Below, piece after piece: positions 1 to 10,410 of a DNA stretch of 58,397 bases. Numbering within the stretch: the first letter of the stretch is position 1; every line of letters starts with the position of its first letter. Position numbers and translations under genes: made by a program. Location: NCBI GenBank assembly GCA_049999805.1, contig JBNGIO010006294.1, forward strand, positions 65,711 to 124,107, read 5' to 3'. Under the pieces are notes generated by a model. It saw nothing but the letters and a program-made list of their open reading frames with translations. It did not search any database and was not told where the DNA came from. The DNA is from Folioceros fuciformis (lineage: Eukaryota > Anthocerotophyta > Anthocerotopsida > Anthocerotales).

Positions 1-1056
1 CAGGTCCTTATCAAGACGGCATCTGGAAGATTCGAGTCGAGCTGCCTGAGGCCTACCCTTACAAGTCTCCGTCCATTGGTTTTGTGAACAGGATCTATCA
101 TCCCAATGTGGATGAGATGTACGTCGTTTTCTGCACTTCTGTTTGTACTTTCAACCTGCTGGGCAGCTTGTGTGTCGCTTAGACCTGGGAGGATTGTGTG
201 TGTGTGGTGTGGCTTGTCATTTACCTCGGTATAGGTGTGACCACTCTGAGCTTGGGCCTTTTATGGTGGGATACGGGGGAATCGAAAGTAGGGTGGGATG
301 ATTCCTATTACTCTGCAAAAGAATGGGGGGCCTGCCTGATCGGTTTTGTGTTACTAGTTGATCATACGAATCGGGGTCTTGTGATCCTGGTGAAACTAGG
401 CACAACAAGCGTGCACTGTTAGGTCATCGAGACTGCCGTGCCATCCTTCTGAAATGGTGTGGATTTTACATCCTTAAGGACGTTGAGTTGAAGGGCTCTC
501 TCTGTGCTGTGCATGGTGGTCCATGCAGGTCGGGCTCTGTATGCTTGGATGTCATCAACCAAACCTGGAGTCCTATGTTTGGTGAGGCATCTTTTTGATG
601 TCACCTTTGTTAGTATTTGTAACCTTGTCGGTAGTTGGTAGTTGTTTTCGTCAAGAGTTTCTTGGGTGCTTCTGAAGCTGTTGCTTGGTTCATTTGCAGA
701 TTTGATCAATGTCTTCGAAGTGTTTCTACCTCAGCTTTTGCTGTATCCAAACCCGACTGATCCGTTAAATGGAGAAGCTGCAGCCCTCATGATGAGGGAT
801 CGTGAGCACTACGAACAGAAGGTCAAAGGTAACATGCTCACCGTCGAAGTCACCGCTGTTGCCTGGATTGTTTTCACTTGCAGCTGCTGACTTGCTGTTG
901 CTGGCTGTTCGGGTGGTGTCTGCTGCCGCAGAATATTGCGAGAGGTATGCGAAGGCAGAGGATGCTGGAGGGCAGCCCGAGGAAGATACCAGCGACGAGG
1001 AGGGGAGTGATGAATACAGCAGTGACGAAGAAATGGCTGGTCATGCTGACCCTTGA
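1..1056 (+). CDS. UBE2H: E2 ubiquitin-conjugating enzyme, UBE2H / plant UBC4-5-6 type (5' end missing)
   Basis: Carries ubiquitin as a thioester and passes it to substrates, usually with an E3 ligase. Exons 3-118, 529-581, 700-828 and 932-1056 join with exact phase (Met split AT|G, Asp G|AT, Glu G|AA) and end at TGA 1054-1056. The product starts inside the UBC fold. It shows the YHPN motif, then the active-site cysteine in [13 protein letters not shown], then the typical UBE2H helix [20 protein letters not shown]. It ends in an acidic, Ser-rich tail ([18 protein letters not shown]), as family members do. The first exons lie outside the window. Intron 1 is 410 bp, intron 2 is 118 bp and intron 3 is 103 bp. 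The gene converges on the trmB gene; the stops are 438 bp apart. Family assignment is firm; the exact paralogue is not. Confidence 0.93.
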
Positions 1057-1494
1057 ATGGTCCCCTCTGTGCTGTCCGTCGAGGAATTAGCTCGCATAAA
1101 GGCTGTGGTAATAATCATTTTCAGGCTGCTGGCAAGTATCCTCTCTTCGGACAAGCTGGGTTGCTGGGATTGAACAAGTACAAAGAATAAGCCAGCTTTT
1201 TGAAGATGGTCGGATTCTTCACTGCACGAGCCCAATTGTACATACCATTTCGGGCTGGTATAAACTGTGGCATCTGAAGTTATCATTCTTTCCTTAACCG
1301 TGTTAGCGCGTTGTAGGTAAGTTGCTTGTCCCATATTCCTGGGAAGGCAGGTGTCAAGATCTTTTAGGTTTATGTGAAACGGTTGTGAGGATCTAAACGG
1401 TCTTGTGATTTGTGGATTTCCATGTCTTGCCTTGAGACGATTGCCTTGAGACGAGCATGAAGAGACGAATGCAACCACCAACCGGAGAGAAAGT

Positions 1495-2439
1495 TCAAAG
1501 CTTTGTATACAGCAATCGGTACAAAGTTTCCCCTCCAGCCAGAGCATGCACTTCTCGTTCGGTGGGAATTCCTATGGGGTTGTCCCGCAGCCAACCATTT
1601 TCATAAACGCACGCGGGATCATCCTCATGGGCAGCACGAATTGCAACTCCCAGCAAATCATCAAACTGCTGCCTCATATCCTCCGCGACCTCCTTCACAT
1701 CAGACTGCAAAAAAATTTGGCCTCCGGGTGCCAGGTGCTTGACGACGGCATCGACCAGCGTCTTCTGCACAATCCGCCTCTTGTGATGCCGTTTCTTAAA
1801 ATGCGGATCCGGGCACAAGATGGAAATTTGCGTGACCGAGCCGGGGTAGGTAGACAGGATGGAGTCCAGCATGAACGTCGCATTCGCAAGCATGAAGTGC
1901 ACATTTCTCAGGTGAAGTTCCTGAGCCCACATCCTGGACCTGTCCACCAGCTTTTCCCGCACATCGAGCCCCAGGAAATTGAGGGATTCCGGATTCCGCT
2001 TGGCCAGCATCAAGACAAACCTGCCGCTCCCGCAACCTATGTCCACGGCCAGCGGGAGTGCAGGATGGTCGTACACTTGCTCCCACCTGGGGGGAGTGAC
2101 CGGAGCCATGAGCTTGGCCTGGAGGGGATTCACATGCTGCCTAACCCTCACTCTCCCGACATGATCCGCAATCTCCTTGATATTCAGCTCCGCAAAGGGA
2201 TCCTCTGCCTCTTCGGCATCCGTTTCGCCCACGGCCAAGCTCTCGCGCACCGCCTTGCTGCATAGCTTGCTCCGACGTGAGTGTATCGGAGAAAACAGGA
2301 ACAGAGGGGTCAGCTGCAACAGAGACGTCACCTGCTCCCTCGTGGCCTTCACTACGTGCCAAGCTGGATTCCCGAGCTGCCCCGAATAGCCGTGAGGCAC
2401 CCGTAGCCTTGCCACTGCCATGTTCACATTGAAGCTCAT
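1495..2439 (-). CDS. trmB: tRNA (guanine-N7-)-methyltransferase, organelle-type TrmB, single exon
   Basis: Methylates N7 of guanine 46 in the tRNA variable loop using S-adenosylmethionine. The intronless 314-residue ORF has the SAM motif I AVDIGCGSGRFVLMLA at residues 131-146, the acidic motif FLGLDV at 155-160, the family motif CPDPHFKKRHHKRR at 209-222 that binds tRNA, and a late PTERE motif. The first 80 residues have no match to the bacterial enzyme core and are rich in Arg and Ser, so they may be a plastid or mitochondrial transit peptide (inference). Met7 is an alternative start. The gene is read away from the unknown gene that starts at 2869. A 78-bp minisatellite begins within a few bases of this start codon. 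Confidence 0.93.
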   Translation of the reverse strand: MSFNVNMAVARLRVPHGYSGQLGNPAWHVVKATREQVTSLLQLTPLFLFSPIHSRRSKLCSKAVRESLAVGETDAEEAEDPFAELNIKEIADHVGRVRVRQHVNPLQAKLMAPVTPPRWEQVYDHPALPLAVDIGCGSGRFVLMLAKRNPESLNFLGLDVREKLVDRSRMWAQELHLRNVHFMLANATFMLDSILSTYPGSVTQISILCPDPHFKKRHHKRRIVQKTLVDAVVKHLAPGGQIFLQSDVKEVAEDMRQQFDDLLGVAIRAAHEDDPACVYENGWLRDNPIGIPTEREVHALAGGETLYRLLYTKL

Positions 2440-2444
2440 CCCGT

Positions 2445-2690
2445 ACAGCCCTAAGACGCCATCGCATCACAACATACCACTGGACATTTTGTCATCGCTG
2501 GTGAGAAGGTCGGCAAGTCAGGAGTCGCCTAAAACGCCATCGGATCACAACACACCACTGAACATTTTGTCAGCTTTGGAGGGAAGCTCGGCAAGTCACG
2601 AGTCGCCTAAAACGCCGTCGGACCACAACATACCACTGAACATTTTGTCATCGTAGGTGGGAAGGTCGGCACGTCAGGAATCGCCTCACT
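2445..2690. repeat. 78-bp tandem repeat (about 3 copies) in a shared upstream region
   Basis: Three copies of a 78-bp unit are in register: the word acgcc of each copy falls at 2456, 2534 and 2612. A partial fourth copy starts near 2680. Copies differ by a few substitutions. Because 78 is a multiple of 3, the plus strand reads as an open 26-residue repeat (2420-2656), but nothing else suggests it is coding. The array fills most of the 429 bp between the divergent starts of trmB (2439) and the unknown gene (2869). Confidence 0.9.
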
Positions 2691-2868
2691 CCGCACTCAT
2701 TTCATGTAGCCTAACAGTTTGCAGCCTAATTCGGCCCCATCCAGCCTAACAACTTGCATGGTGGATTTGATTGTTAAAACCTGCCGCAATTTGGGCGCTT
2801 GGTCTTCACCACTTCTCCACGAGACAGATTGCAGCTCTCGGCTGAGAACCAACAGCACGGCTTGTAAG

Positions 2869-4268
2869 ATGGCTGACAAACCAGCTCGTGCTCTGCTCAT
2901 CTATGGCGATGGTCTGGCGGGGGTTCTGGGGTCTGAGCACACCAATCTTCATGCTCTGGCATCAGTAGGATGTTGTGGGTTTCTCGCGCTTCGGACAACT
3001 GCTTCATCAGGTTGGGATGGATGAGCCCTGTCATGTCGTGTCCTGCGTGCGGCCACTGGAAACATGTGATGACCTAAGTTGATGTCCAACAGAAGTAGAG
3101 GAAGAGCGTGTGCTCTCTGAAATGGCACAGCTTCTTGACGTGCAGGAGGTTTATTCGGTGAAGACCGGACTCAGCTGTCTTGGATGCGTGTCAAGTCACA
3201 CTGACACAGCTTGAAGCTCATGGTGGAATGTTCTTGCTTGTAGGATACTGCCAAAGCCGAAGATCTTGCTTCTTGTGGAGAAGGAACTAATGCAGACAGT
3301 GATATGCCCTCCCTTTCTCAGAAGTGCGTTGTGCATAATTCCGGAATGCTGCTTTGCTTAATGTGGGATGCCGAGTTGCTGCTCATTTGATGGGCGGTTG
3401 TGTCAACTTTCCAGATTCATGGGAATCAAGGCTTCCCTGATCACCAACTCTAAGCCTGCTGCAGCTCTGGGTGTCCGAGCAGGCTTCTCTGTGAAGGCTA
3501 TGCACGGCAGCAAAGATGATGGCACAAAACTGCCGGATCCGGCAGCTCTGGCATCTGCATCTTTGCAGATGTTGAACCTTTCTGAAGAGCTTACAGGTGC
3601 TGCTGATTTCGACCTCGTCCTTTTGCACGTCCACGGCATTCATGAAGACGATGCTGCACCACAGGGAGAGCAGCATTCCTACCTTTCTGCAGCACAGGGG
3701 CTTGCCTGGGTGGATAATCTGGTTGGGAAGTTGACACAGCTGTCACAACCTGGAACAAAAGCTTCCAACCATTTGTATCTTGCTGTTGTCCTGGGCTACG
3801 GCACACAGAGTTTGTCGGCCAACGACTATCCATCCCTGACGTCCATAGGCAGCTTCCCTGAGGAGCTTTCCAAGTTCCGCCCAAGGCAGAGCTACACAGT
3901 CAAGGGCGGGCATGTTGTGGAGGACATCAGGTGAGTCCCCCTCTCCGCCAAACTTTCGAGGCATTGTCACTCACTCACCTTGCCTGCTGAAGCCTGGTAC
4001 AATGTTGGTGCAGGCAGCAATCTCCCTTGCTCGTGGTCCAGCATCTGAATGCAGTTACACGCCGTGACAAAGCCAAGAGCTTCAGTTTCCAGGAATTCAG
4101 CAAGGTAAGCCTTGTTCACGTGAGTTAGAGATGTTCTCAAGCAGCATCGTAGCTTTCTAAGGTCTTCATACCGGTATGCAGCACGGAGGGAATCTTGCCA
4201 TCCTTGCAGACCGATTTCTTCATGAAGTGGCGTTCAAGCTTTGGAAAGCCCCCAAATATGGTGCTTGA
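2869..4268 (+). CDS. conserved plant protein of unknown function (six exons)
   Basis: Exons 2869-3010, 3093-3157, 3244-3323, 3415-3930, 4014-4104 and 4182-4268 all join in phase, with GT-AG introns of 77-91 bp, and stop at TGA 4266-4268. The protein, about 326 residues, starts MADKPARALLIYGDGLAG, has a middle block with RFMG-like context (KFMGIKASLITNS), a hydrophobic stretch FDLVLLHVHG, the block FRPRQSYTVKGGHVVEDIR, and ends ADRFLHEVAFKLWKAPKYGA. From memory this matches a single-copy plant family of unknown function; I cannot name it with certainty. The LLIYGDGLA and LLVVQH segments could be core strands of an alpha/beta fold. No signal peptide or membrane helix is evident. Exon 2's end (TCG|gtgaag) was chosen because it is the only donor that keeps phase. 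Confidence 0.82.
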
Positions 4269-5010
4269 TTGGGGCTCAAGCCAGGTGCTCACCTTCACCA
4301 GGAGTTGCTCAAGCCAGGAGGGGGTTGAATAAAATTGCTCAATGTATGACCTTTCTTGCCACATTTCCTGAAGGGAAGAAACTCAAGGCCTTCGAGGGGG
4401 GCGGGGGGAGAGCAGTTGCAAAAGTGGCGGCTTGAAGCCACTTTTGAGCTTAAGCCAGTCCGGTCAGGGGAGCAACCCGCAGCAAGGACTGGGGGATTGC
4501 CAAAGTGGGAGCCTATGAACACAGTTGTTGATGGCTCTTTGCCACGCATGTTTGATGTCGTGTCGTCTAGAGGTGGCCTGGATGTGGAAAACAATGGTCC
4601 CAACTTTGCTGCTGATCGATGACTGTCCTGACTGAAATACTGACATGTATGGGGCGCATGCTAGTCAGTCCAGTGTGACGTTCGACAGGGAGTGATCGTA
4701 GCAGGTGAAAACATATTTTTGGCAGATGCCGTTTTCTTTCTGAGCACAAACCAGTTACACATTTCAAGACGTGATGCTCCAACACTGGTCTGCACATGCG
4801 AGGGGGGAGACATGTGAAGGGACGAGAGTTGGCAGCTGGAAGCGGACGTTGACAACCAGCAACATATTGCCAACGCGAGGAGGAACCCGGATCGCTGCGT
4901 AGATAAAGTGGGCAGAGATGCAGCTGGAAATGCCGGGCTGCGGCGAGGAGAGGCAGGCCGTGACGGCGCGCGCACAACATCCGACCGCCATCTTCAATGA
5001 AGCTAGTCCG
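4269..5010. other. intergenic, convergent 3' regions; nothing recognised
   Basis: Lies between the stop of the unknown plus-strand gene and the stop of the minus-strand MFS gene. Only short unconvincing ORFs and a G-rich run near 4400 are present. It presumably holds both 3' UTRs. Confidence 0.6.
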
Positions 5011-7104
5011 TCACGGCTGTTGCACAACAATGTGTTGTACCTGCTGCTTGTGGTTGGTAGAAGCAGGCCGTTTCCCGTAAATCGCCTGGTAGACCGGACG
5101 AGTACGGGAGATGAGAACGAGATTGAGCACCACGCCTAGGAGGCAGACGGCAGTCATAAGCAGGAAGGTGAAGCGGAAGCAGACGGCGCCGTGGCACAGC
5201 AGGGAGTCCTCTGCAACAAAGTAACCGCCGCTCTGCTTCTCAGCCTCGTAATCGTAGATGCGGCCCGCAATGACACCGGAGAAAAGCAGCGAGCCCAGGG
5301 GCATGGCGACGGTGATGAAGTTGTAGATGGTGCCAAAGTAACGCAGGCCGAAGAGCTCGGAGGCGGTGGCGGGCACGATGGACCAGTGCGCGCCGTAGCC
5401 GAGCCCTACCAGGAGGCAGCCGACGTAGAGGGAGCCGGGGAAGGCGAAGGCGAAGAGGAGATGGCCCACGGCCATGACGGCCTGCGCGACCGCTAGTACC
5501 ACGGAGCGAGGGGAGGCATACTTCTGCACCAGCCGCTCCGATACATACCCGCCCCCAATGCGGCCGAGGAAGTTGAAGATGGAGATCATGGAGACGAAGA
5601 TGTGCGCATTAGGGTATCCCTGCGCCTGCCCCATCTGACCCAAGTTGTCGATGGCGGTGAGGCCGGACCCAGCCCCGCACCACAGCCCGAAGAAGAGCAG
5701 CCAGAAGTCCGCCTTCCGCAGCGCCTGCAACAGCGTGAAATCCTCTCCGCGGTGCGGCCCGGGCTTGCGCCTGCGCACCTTCACGGCTCCCTCCGAGATT
5801 GCCTGCAGGAGCCGATTATAGCTGCGCTCGATCCGGCGCAGCCGTTCCTGCTCATCCTCGGGCTTGCGGTCGTGCGCGTCCTCGAGTTCGCTGAACTCCG
5901 CAGCCGCTTGCTGGTGATGGATGTGCACCTCGTATCCGGGCCTGCTGCTCTCCTCCACTGCCTTCGTCTCCGCGGGAAGCAACGCAGCCCCGAGGGACCC
6001 GGAGTCTGCCGGTTCCAGCTCCGAGTTTGCCGCGGCACGGATGGCCGTCACCAGCGGGAGCAGCAGCAGCGCCAGGAGCAGCACGGCGAAAAGCACGCTC
6101 ACGGCCCCAGCAACCGTCACGAGATCCTGCAGCAGCATCACTCCCATGAGGTACGCCGCCAACGCCAGGCATACCCCGTAGATGAAACTGAAGTTGGAAT
6201 CCTCCACTGGATCGAGACTCGCCATGACCGCCGGATCCCCGACGGGACGAATCACCGGCGCGAACAGCACAGCCACCAGAGCCGGCCCGACCGCTACCAT
6301 ATACACGAACGCGGCCTGGTCCGGGGCGTACATGGCCGTGTAGAGCACAGTGAAGATGGCGCCGCTCAACCCTGTGAAGCCCTTCAAAATTCCCACGATC
6401 GGACCCCGGCTCTTGGGAAAGTTCCGCACACAGGCCACCAAGGCTGCGGTGTTGAAGTATGTCTCCCCGTTGGTGCCGATGAAGATGAGAATGCAGATCT
6501 GTCAAGTCACATCAGCGCACACACAACAGACAACCGTCCTCAGTATCTCGCCGTGTTTTGCCACACTTGCGTCACCTACTCATCATGACCAACTCCAGAG
6601 GGGAGGGAAGTGGAGGAGGAGTGGCAGAAAAAAGGGAGAAGGACGAGGGGGCCGAAGACACATCATGGGCTGCAAACGACAGAAGAGACACCACTCTAGG
6701 ATTGAGGAGGAGAAGGGGGAGGATGAAGGTGAGTGTGTGAAACGTACCCCCCAAAAGGGAAGCGGACCCACTCTCCCCGTGAGCATGAGCCAAAGCCAAC
6801 CATAGCCGACGAGATTCTGCGCCGCGCCGAGCAGAAAGAGCGCCCAGATGGGGAGAACGTCGCAGAGGAGGCCTGCGAACAGGCCGACGCTGTCACCCAT
6901 GTCCTTGGCCACGCCCAGCCCGCTGATCTGCTTCTGGTTGTACCCGAACTCGGACTTGATGATGGGGGAGTAGTTGCCGAAGACGTAGCCGATTCCGGCG
7001 CAAGCCTGCACCCAGATGGCGGCCACCAGCACCAGCCAGCGGCTGTTCACCACGGAGCGGAGCGTGGTGGCGGCCATGGTGCCCGGCCTCGAGCTCGGGA
7101 ACAA
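5011..7104 (-). CDS. nodulin-like major facilitator superfamily transporter (NFD4-like)
   Basis: Multi-pass membrane transporter of the plant nodulin-like/MFS family, whose substrates are mostly unknown; yeast MCH1 is a distant relative. Two exons: 6748-7104 and 5011-6498, joined in phase 0 by a GT-AG intron of 249 bp. The product is 614 residues from the first Met, or 605 from the Met at 7077, which matches the family start better. Exon 1 has the nodulin-like signature (YVFGNYSPIIKSEFGYNQKQ). Exon 2 opens with ICILIFIGTNGETYFNTAAL, and FPKSRGPIVGILKGFTGLSG follows shortly. The second half is a normal MFS_1 domain with FFGLWCGAGSGLTAIDNLGQ and LFGLRYFGTIYNF. A long hydrophilic loop rich in Glu and Arg separates the halves, as is usual. 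Confidence 0.92.
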
Positions 7105-8250
7105 GCTCCGACTCCGGCTCCGGCTTCCGGCCCTGGATACCGCTGCTTCTTCTGCCTCTGCTTCTGCCTGGGCTGCTGCTGGAGGTCTTGATCATCGCTG
7201 GTGGCGCCGAATGATGCCTGCCTCAGTTGCTTTGGAGTAAAATACAGGAAGCGGAGCACAGACGACACCGCAGATGAGCCCGGATCGAGTGCTAGGAGAC
7301 TCCATGTCACCGTCAGGCAGGGAGGGAGGGGGCCACGGATGGTTACCGCCTCGCCTCGCAGCGTGGTCCCCACCATCCACCGCACCAGTGGAGCGGAGCG
7401 GGAGCGGAGCGCAGGTCACGGCTCCTGGCCCAAGACAGTTCCGGCAACCCCTCCTCGCCCCCACTCTCTTGCGAGCTTACGTGTCACCCACTCCAGCGCT
7501 CGATTTCGTCATCCTCGGGTCGGGCCAATGGGGAAGCAGCTGTATAAGTGAAGATGGCGCGCCTCAATACCTCTCTTGTGGCTGCTGCTTCCGCAGCCGC
7601 ACATGTCCCACATGTATTGTATCCCAGGCTCGTCTTCCAAAGCAGAGCATCCTCCATTGCATCCCTTCCATGTACACATGCTTGGCCTTCGCTCGAGCAA
7701 GCTGACCTGGACTATCTGCAGGCTTTGCAGCCGGCATTCCTGGCCACAGCTAGCATTCCAGGCACCACATGGCAACTTTACAGGTCCTTTTTGTCGGCTG
7801 GAAGCTGGATCAGCAACTTCCTTGCCCCCTTCGCACTGTACTGGCCTAAACAGGCCAGGCCTGGCCTGGACCGGACTGGCGGACTGATCTGATGAGGGGT
7901 GCTGAAACCTGACCAAACCACACCACACCACACAACCAAAATTTCTAAGATGTTACTTCCGCTCCGCTCCACCATCTCTGAACACACACATACGTACACA
8001 CGTAGGGAACCACCCTGCTCGCTGAAACCCGGTAAATCCGTTCTCTGCAACGCCGAACATACTCTCCTCTCTTCGAAGAGGAACATTCCCTCCTCCCTGC
8101 CACGCAAGAGGTCCTCCCTCTCTGCCACACAGGATATCCATCCTCTCTCTAGAATAGTATACTCACAACAACGCACGCATGCTCCTGCAGCCATCTTCTC
8201 TCCACGGCCACGCATACTCCCTCCACATCCTAGCTTGGCACCAAAATTTG
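7105..8250. other. intergenic; no convincing gene
   Basis: Upstream of the MFS gene and downstream of the oxidoreductase. A 114-codon plus-strand ORF (7548-7892) follows a TATAAG-like word but has no recognisable homology. The 7850-7880 stretch is built of short CAGGCC/GGCCTGG palindromic words. Confidence 0.5.
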
Positions 8251-9597
8251 TCACACCGCCAAGGACGGCTCTCGTCTTGCGGACCTGGAAAATCGGGAAG
8301 GGTCGAAGGGGGATAGATCCACTGAGCTGGCAGCGCCATCTGAGATGAGCTCGGACAGAGAGGCTCCAGTGACCGGCCCATTGAGGATGCCCCAGCAGCC
8401 ATGGCCTGTTCCCACGAAAAGCCTGTCCACGCCAGGTATTCTGCCGATCAGCGGGATCCCGTCCTGGGAACATGGGAGGAAGCAGGCTTGCTCTACCACG
8501 ACCTCCGCTCCCGCCAACTTGCTAGACACGGTGGACGCCACTCTGTGGACAAACTGCAGGGCCTCCGGCTCCGGCCGGATTAGGTCAGGGTCGTCCGGAA
8601 CAGCCACCTTCTCCGATATCCCGCACACGTACACCTCTCCGCTGCCTCGAGGGTATATCTCCGGCTCCACCGTCCGGCCATCCTCGGTTTTGTACTCGAG
8701 GAACAAGCAGTGCGCGGAGATGGCATCCGGTTGCTGCGGGAGGAGCACCACGCTGTGCGCCTTGAGCCCCGTAATGGTGGTGAGCCGGGACAGCAGCTCC
8801 ATCTTCCCCGACCAGGGCCCCAGGGCCAGCACAACGCCGTCGGCTGCCAAGAAGCTCTCCTCCCCGTCCCTGGTTGCAATCACCACTCCCTCAGCCCGCG
8901 CATTCGAGGAGGATGAGGAGTCCCACGAGGCCTGGCCACCGAGAATCCTGACCTCCTTCACCTCACCGAAGACGAGCCGTGCCCCAAACTTCTCCACAGC
9001 CGTGTCCAAAACCTTCCTGGTGAAAAGTTGCGGGTGCAGCTGCGCATTCGTCTCCGGAGTCCCAATCACGTCAACCTTCCCTACCACCGGCCCGTCCACC
9101 CACGCCGGAAGCGAGCTCCTAATGCCGGAGCCGGGACTCTTCGACTCCTGCATGCCGAAGCTGAGAGCTCCCACCCGCCGGTATCCGTAGCTCTCCGCTC
9201 CTCCGAGCTCCTCCGCCAGCTGCTCGTGCATCCGGAAGCTAACTCGGGCCAGCTTACCCAAAGGCCCCGAGTCGCACCAGTCCAGCGCCAAAAATCCGCC
9301 TGCCTTCCCGGATGCCGCGCAGGCCACGCTGCACTTCTCCACCACCGTCACCCGCACTCCCTTCTGCGCTAGGAAGTAAGCCGTACAGGCTCCGATCACT
9401 CCCGCCCCGCACACCACCACGCTCTCTGCCTTGCCCTCCTCCTTCACTTCCGCCATGGCCGAAGCACACTTCCCTCCTCCTCCTCCGAGTCTTGCTCCCT
9501 CACCCCTGAAGCCTGCCGCGATAGCCCCACACCGCGAACTCCAAGCCTGGCCGACACGCAGGCTGCTCATCCCGGCGCAATGCCTCCCGAGTTGCAT
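8251..9597 (-). CDS. FAD-dependent oxidoreductase, DAO family (TDA3-like), single exon
   Basis: Oxidises an amine or amino-acid-like substrate with FAD, or acts in trafficking like yeast TDA3; the substrate is unknown. The intronless 448-residue ORF has the dinucleotide-binding motif VVVCGAGVIGACTAYFLAQ (GAGVIG at residues 64-69) followed by the acidic end VTVVEK, a central DAO substrate domain, and the C-terminal FAD contact GTGHGCWGILNGPVTG. The first 50 residues are basic, rich in Ser, Gly and Ala and poor in acidic residues, so an organelle transit peptide is plausible; the Met at residue 48 (MAEVKEEGK) is an alternative cytosolic start. It is read away from the Nudix gene at 10411. Confidence 0.88.
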   Translation of the reverse strand: MQLGRHCAGMSSLRVGQAWSSRCGAIAAGFRGEGARLGGGGGKCASAMAEVKEEGKAESVVVCGAGVIGACTAYFLAQKGVRVTVVEKCSVACAASGKAGGFLALDWCDSGPLGKLARVSFRMHEQLAEELGGAESYGYRRVGALSFGMQESKSPGSGIRSSLPAWVDGPVVGKVDVIGTPETNAQLHPQLFTRKVLDTAVEKFGARLVFGEVKEVRILGGQASWDSSSSSNARAEGVVIATRDGEESFLAADGVVLALGPWSGKMELLSRLTTITGLKAHSVVLLPQQPDAISAHCLFLEYKTEDGRTVEPEIYPRGSGEVYVCGISEKVAVPDDPDLIRPEPEALQFVHRVASTVSSKLAGAEVVVEQACFLPCSQDGIPLIGRIPGVDRLFVGTGHGCWGILNGPVTGASLSELISDGAASSVDLSPFDPSRFSRSARREPSLAV

Positions 9598-10410
9598 ACC
9601 CTTCGCCTTCCCGGCATCCGCTCACGAAACTTCGCCCGACCTTCTCCGTTTCCACTCATAATCAACTGCTATTGTCAGTTCATCACTTTCTATCTCCCAT
9701 CAAGGCAGACCTTGGGCCAAGGAGGATGAAGAAGCATAAATCCAAGCCACCCCATAGCACCAAGCCTTTTATTTTACCTCCGAAACGAAGACGGCGCTTC
9801 GGTTCGTGATAAGTTGGGTGGGATATTAATGAAGTAATATATGCCTATATGTATCCTTCCTCTTCTACGTACGCAAAGTACAGTCGGAGGAAGAAAAGGC
9901 GTAAGCCAATGCGGTGTAGATGGCATGGCCTCATTTCTTGCGGGACTGGATTCGTTGTGTGAGAAGGTGAGATATAAGCGCATGCGAGGATGCCCTTGTG
10001 TCCAAGCCTGGAGGGAATGGGCAGTGATTCGGATGCAGAGGAGACGTGGGCGGAGGGAATCTGTGCATGGGCCAAGCTTGGAATAGTACCTCGGGACAAG
10101 ATATGCCGATTTGGTATTAAGCTACTGTTTTGTGACGCATGAGCGGGGCAAGCTTGTCTGCGGCCTTGTGCCTATTATGTCCCTCTGCCTCGGCGGTGGC
10201 GCGCTCTTAGGGGGCCCTCTCGGCAGGCTACTCCCTCCCACTCTCCATGGCATAAGGCAAATCGGGCCAAGTGCACAGAACCGCTGCCGTTGTCGAGGCC
10301 TTGGTGCTGGCACTTGCAACTGCGTATGCTCGGCGGGCAAGGGGGAATCTGTGGACAGCGCACACCTGAGGGCGGGAGCGGCGGCCCCGTCATTGCAACG
10401 GGGTCCTACG
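9598..10410. promoter_or_regulatory. shared upstream region of a divergent gene pair
   Basis: An 813-bp region separates the oxidoreductase start (minus) from the likely Nudix start (plus). The stretch around 9770-9870 is AT-rich; the rest is mixed. No specific element is recognised. An in-frame upstream extension of the Nudix ORF (from 10111) is open but not convincing. Confidence 0.4.

Noticed and set aside
1546-2265. 239-codon plus-strand ORF
   Set aside because: It is the antisense shadow of the trmB coding sequence and has no domain.
2420-2656. Open frame through the 78-bp repeat encoding a 26-residue repeat
   Set aside because: It is open only because the repeat length is a multiple of three; it overlaps the trmB start on the other strand.
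5602-6588. 328-codon plus-strand ORF
   Set aside because: Antisense to the MFS transporter exon; low-complexity His/Gln/Arg composition typical of a shadow frame.
7548-7892. 114-codon ORF after a TATAAG-like word, with an Ala-rich start resembling a transit peptide
   Set aside because: No homology, no splice support and low-complexity CAGGCC words at its end; too weak to call a gene.
10111-10410. In-frame N-terminal extension of the Nudix protein
   Set aside because: Rich in Gly, Pro and Cys with no organelle-peptide character; ATG at 10411 fits the family length.
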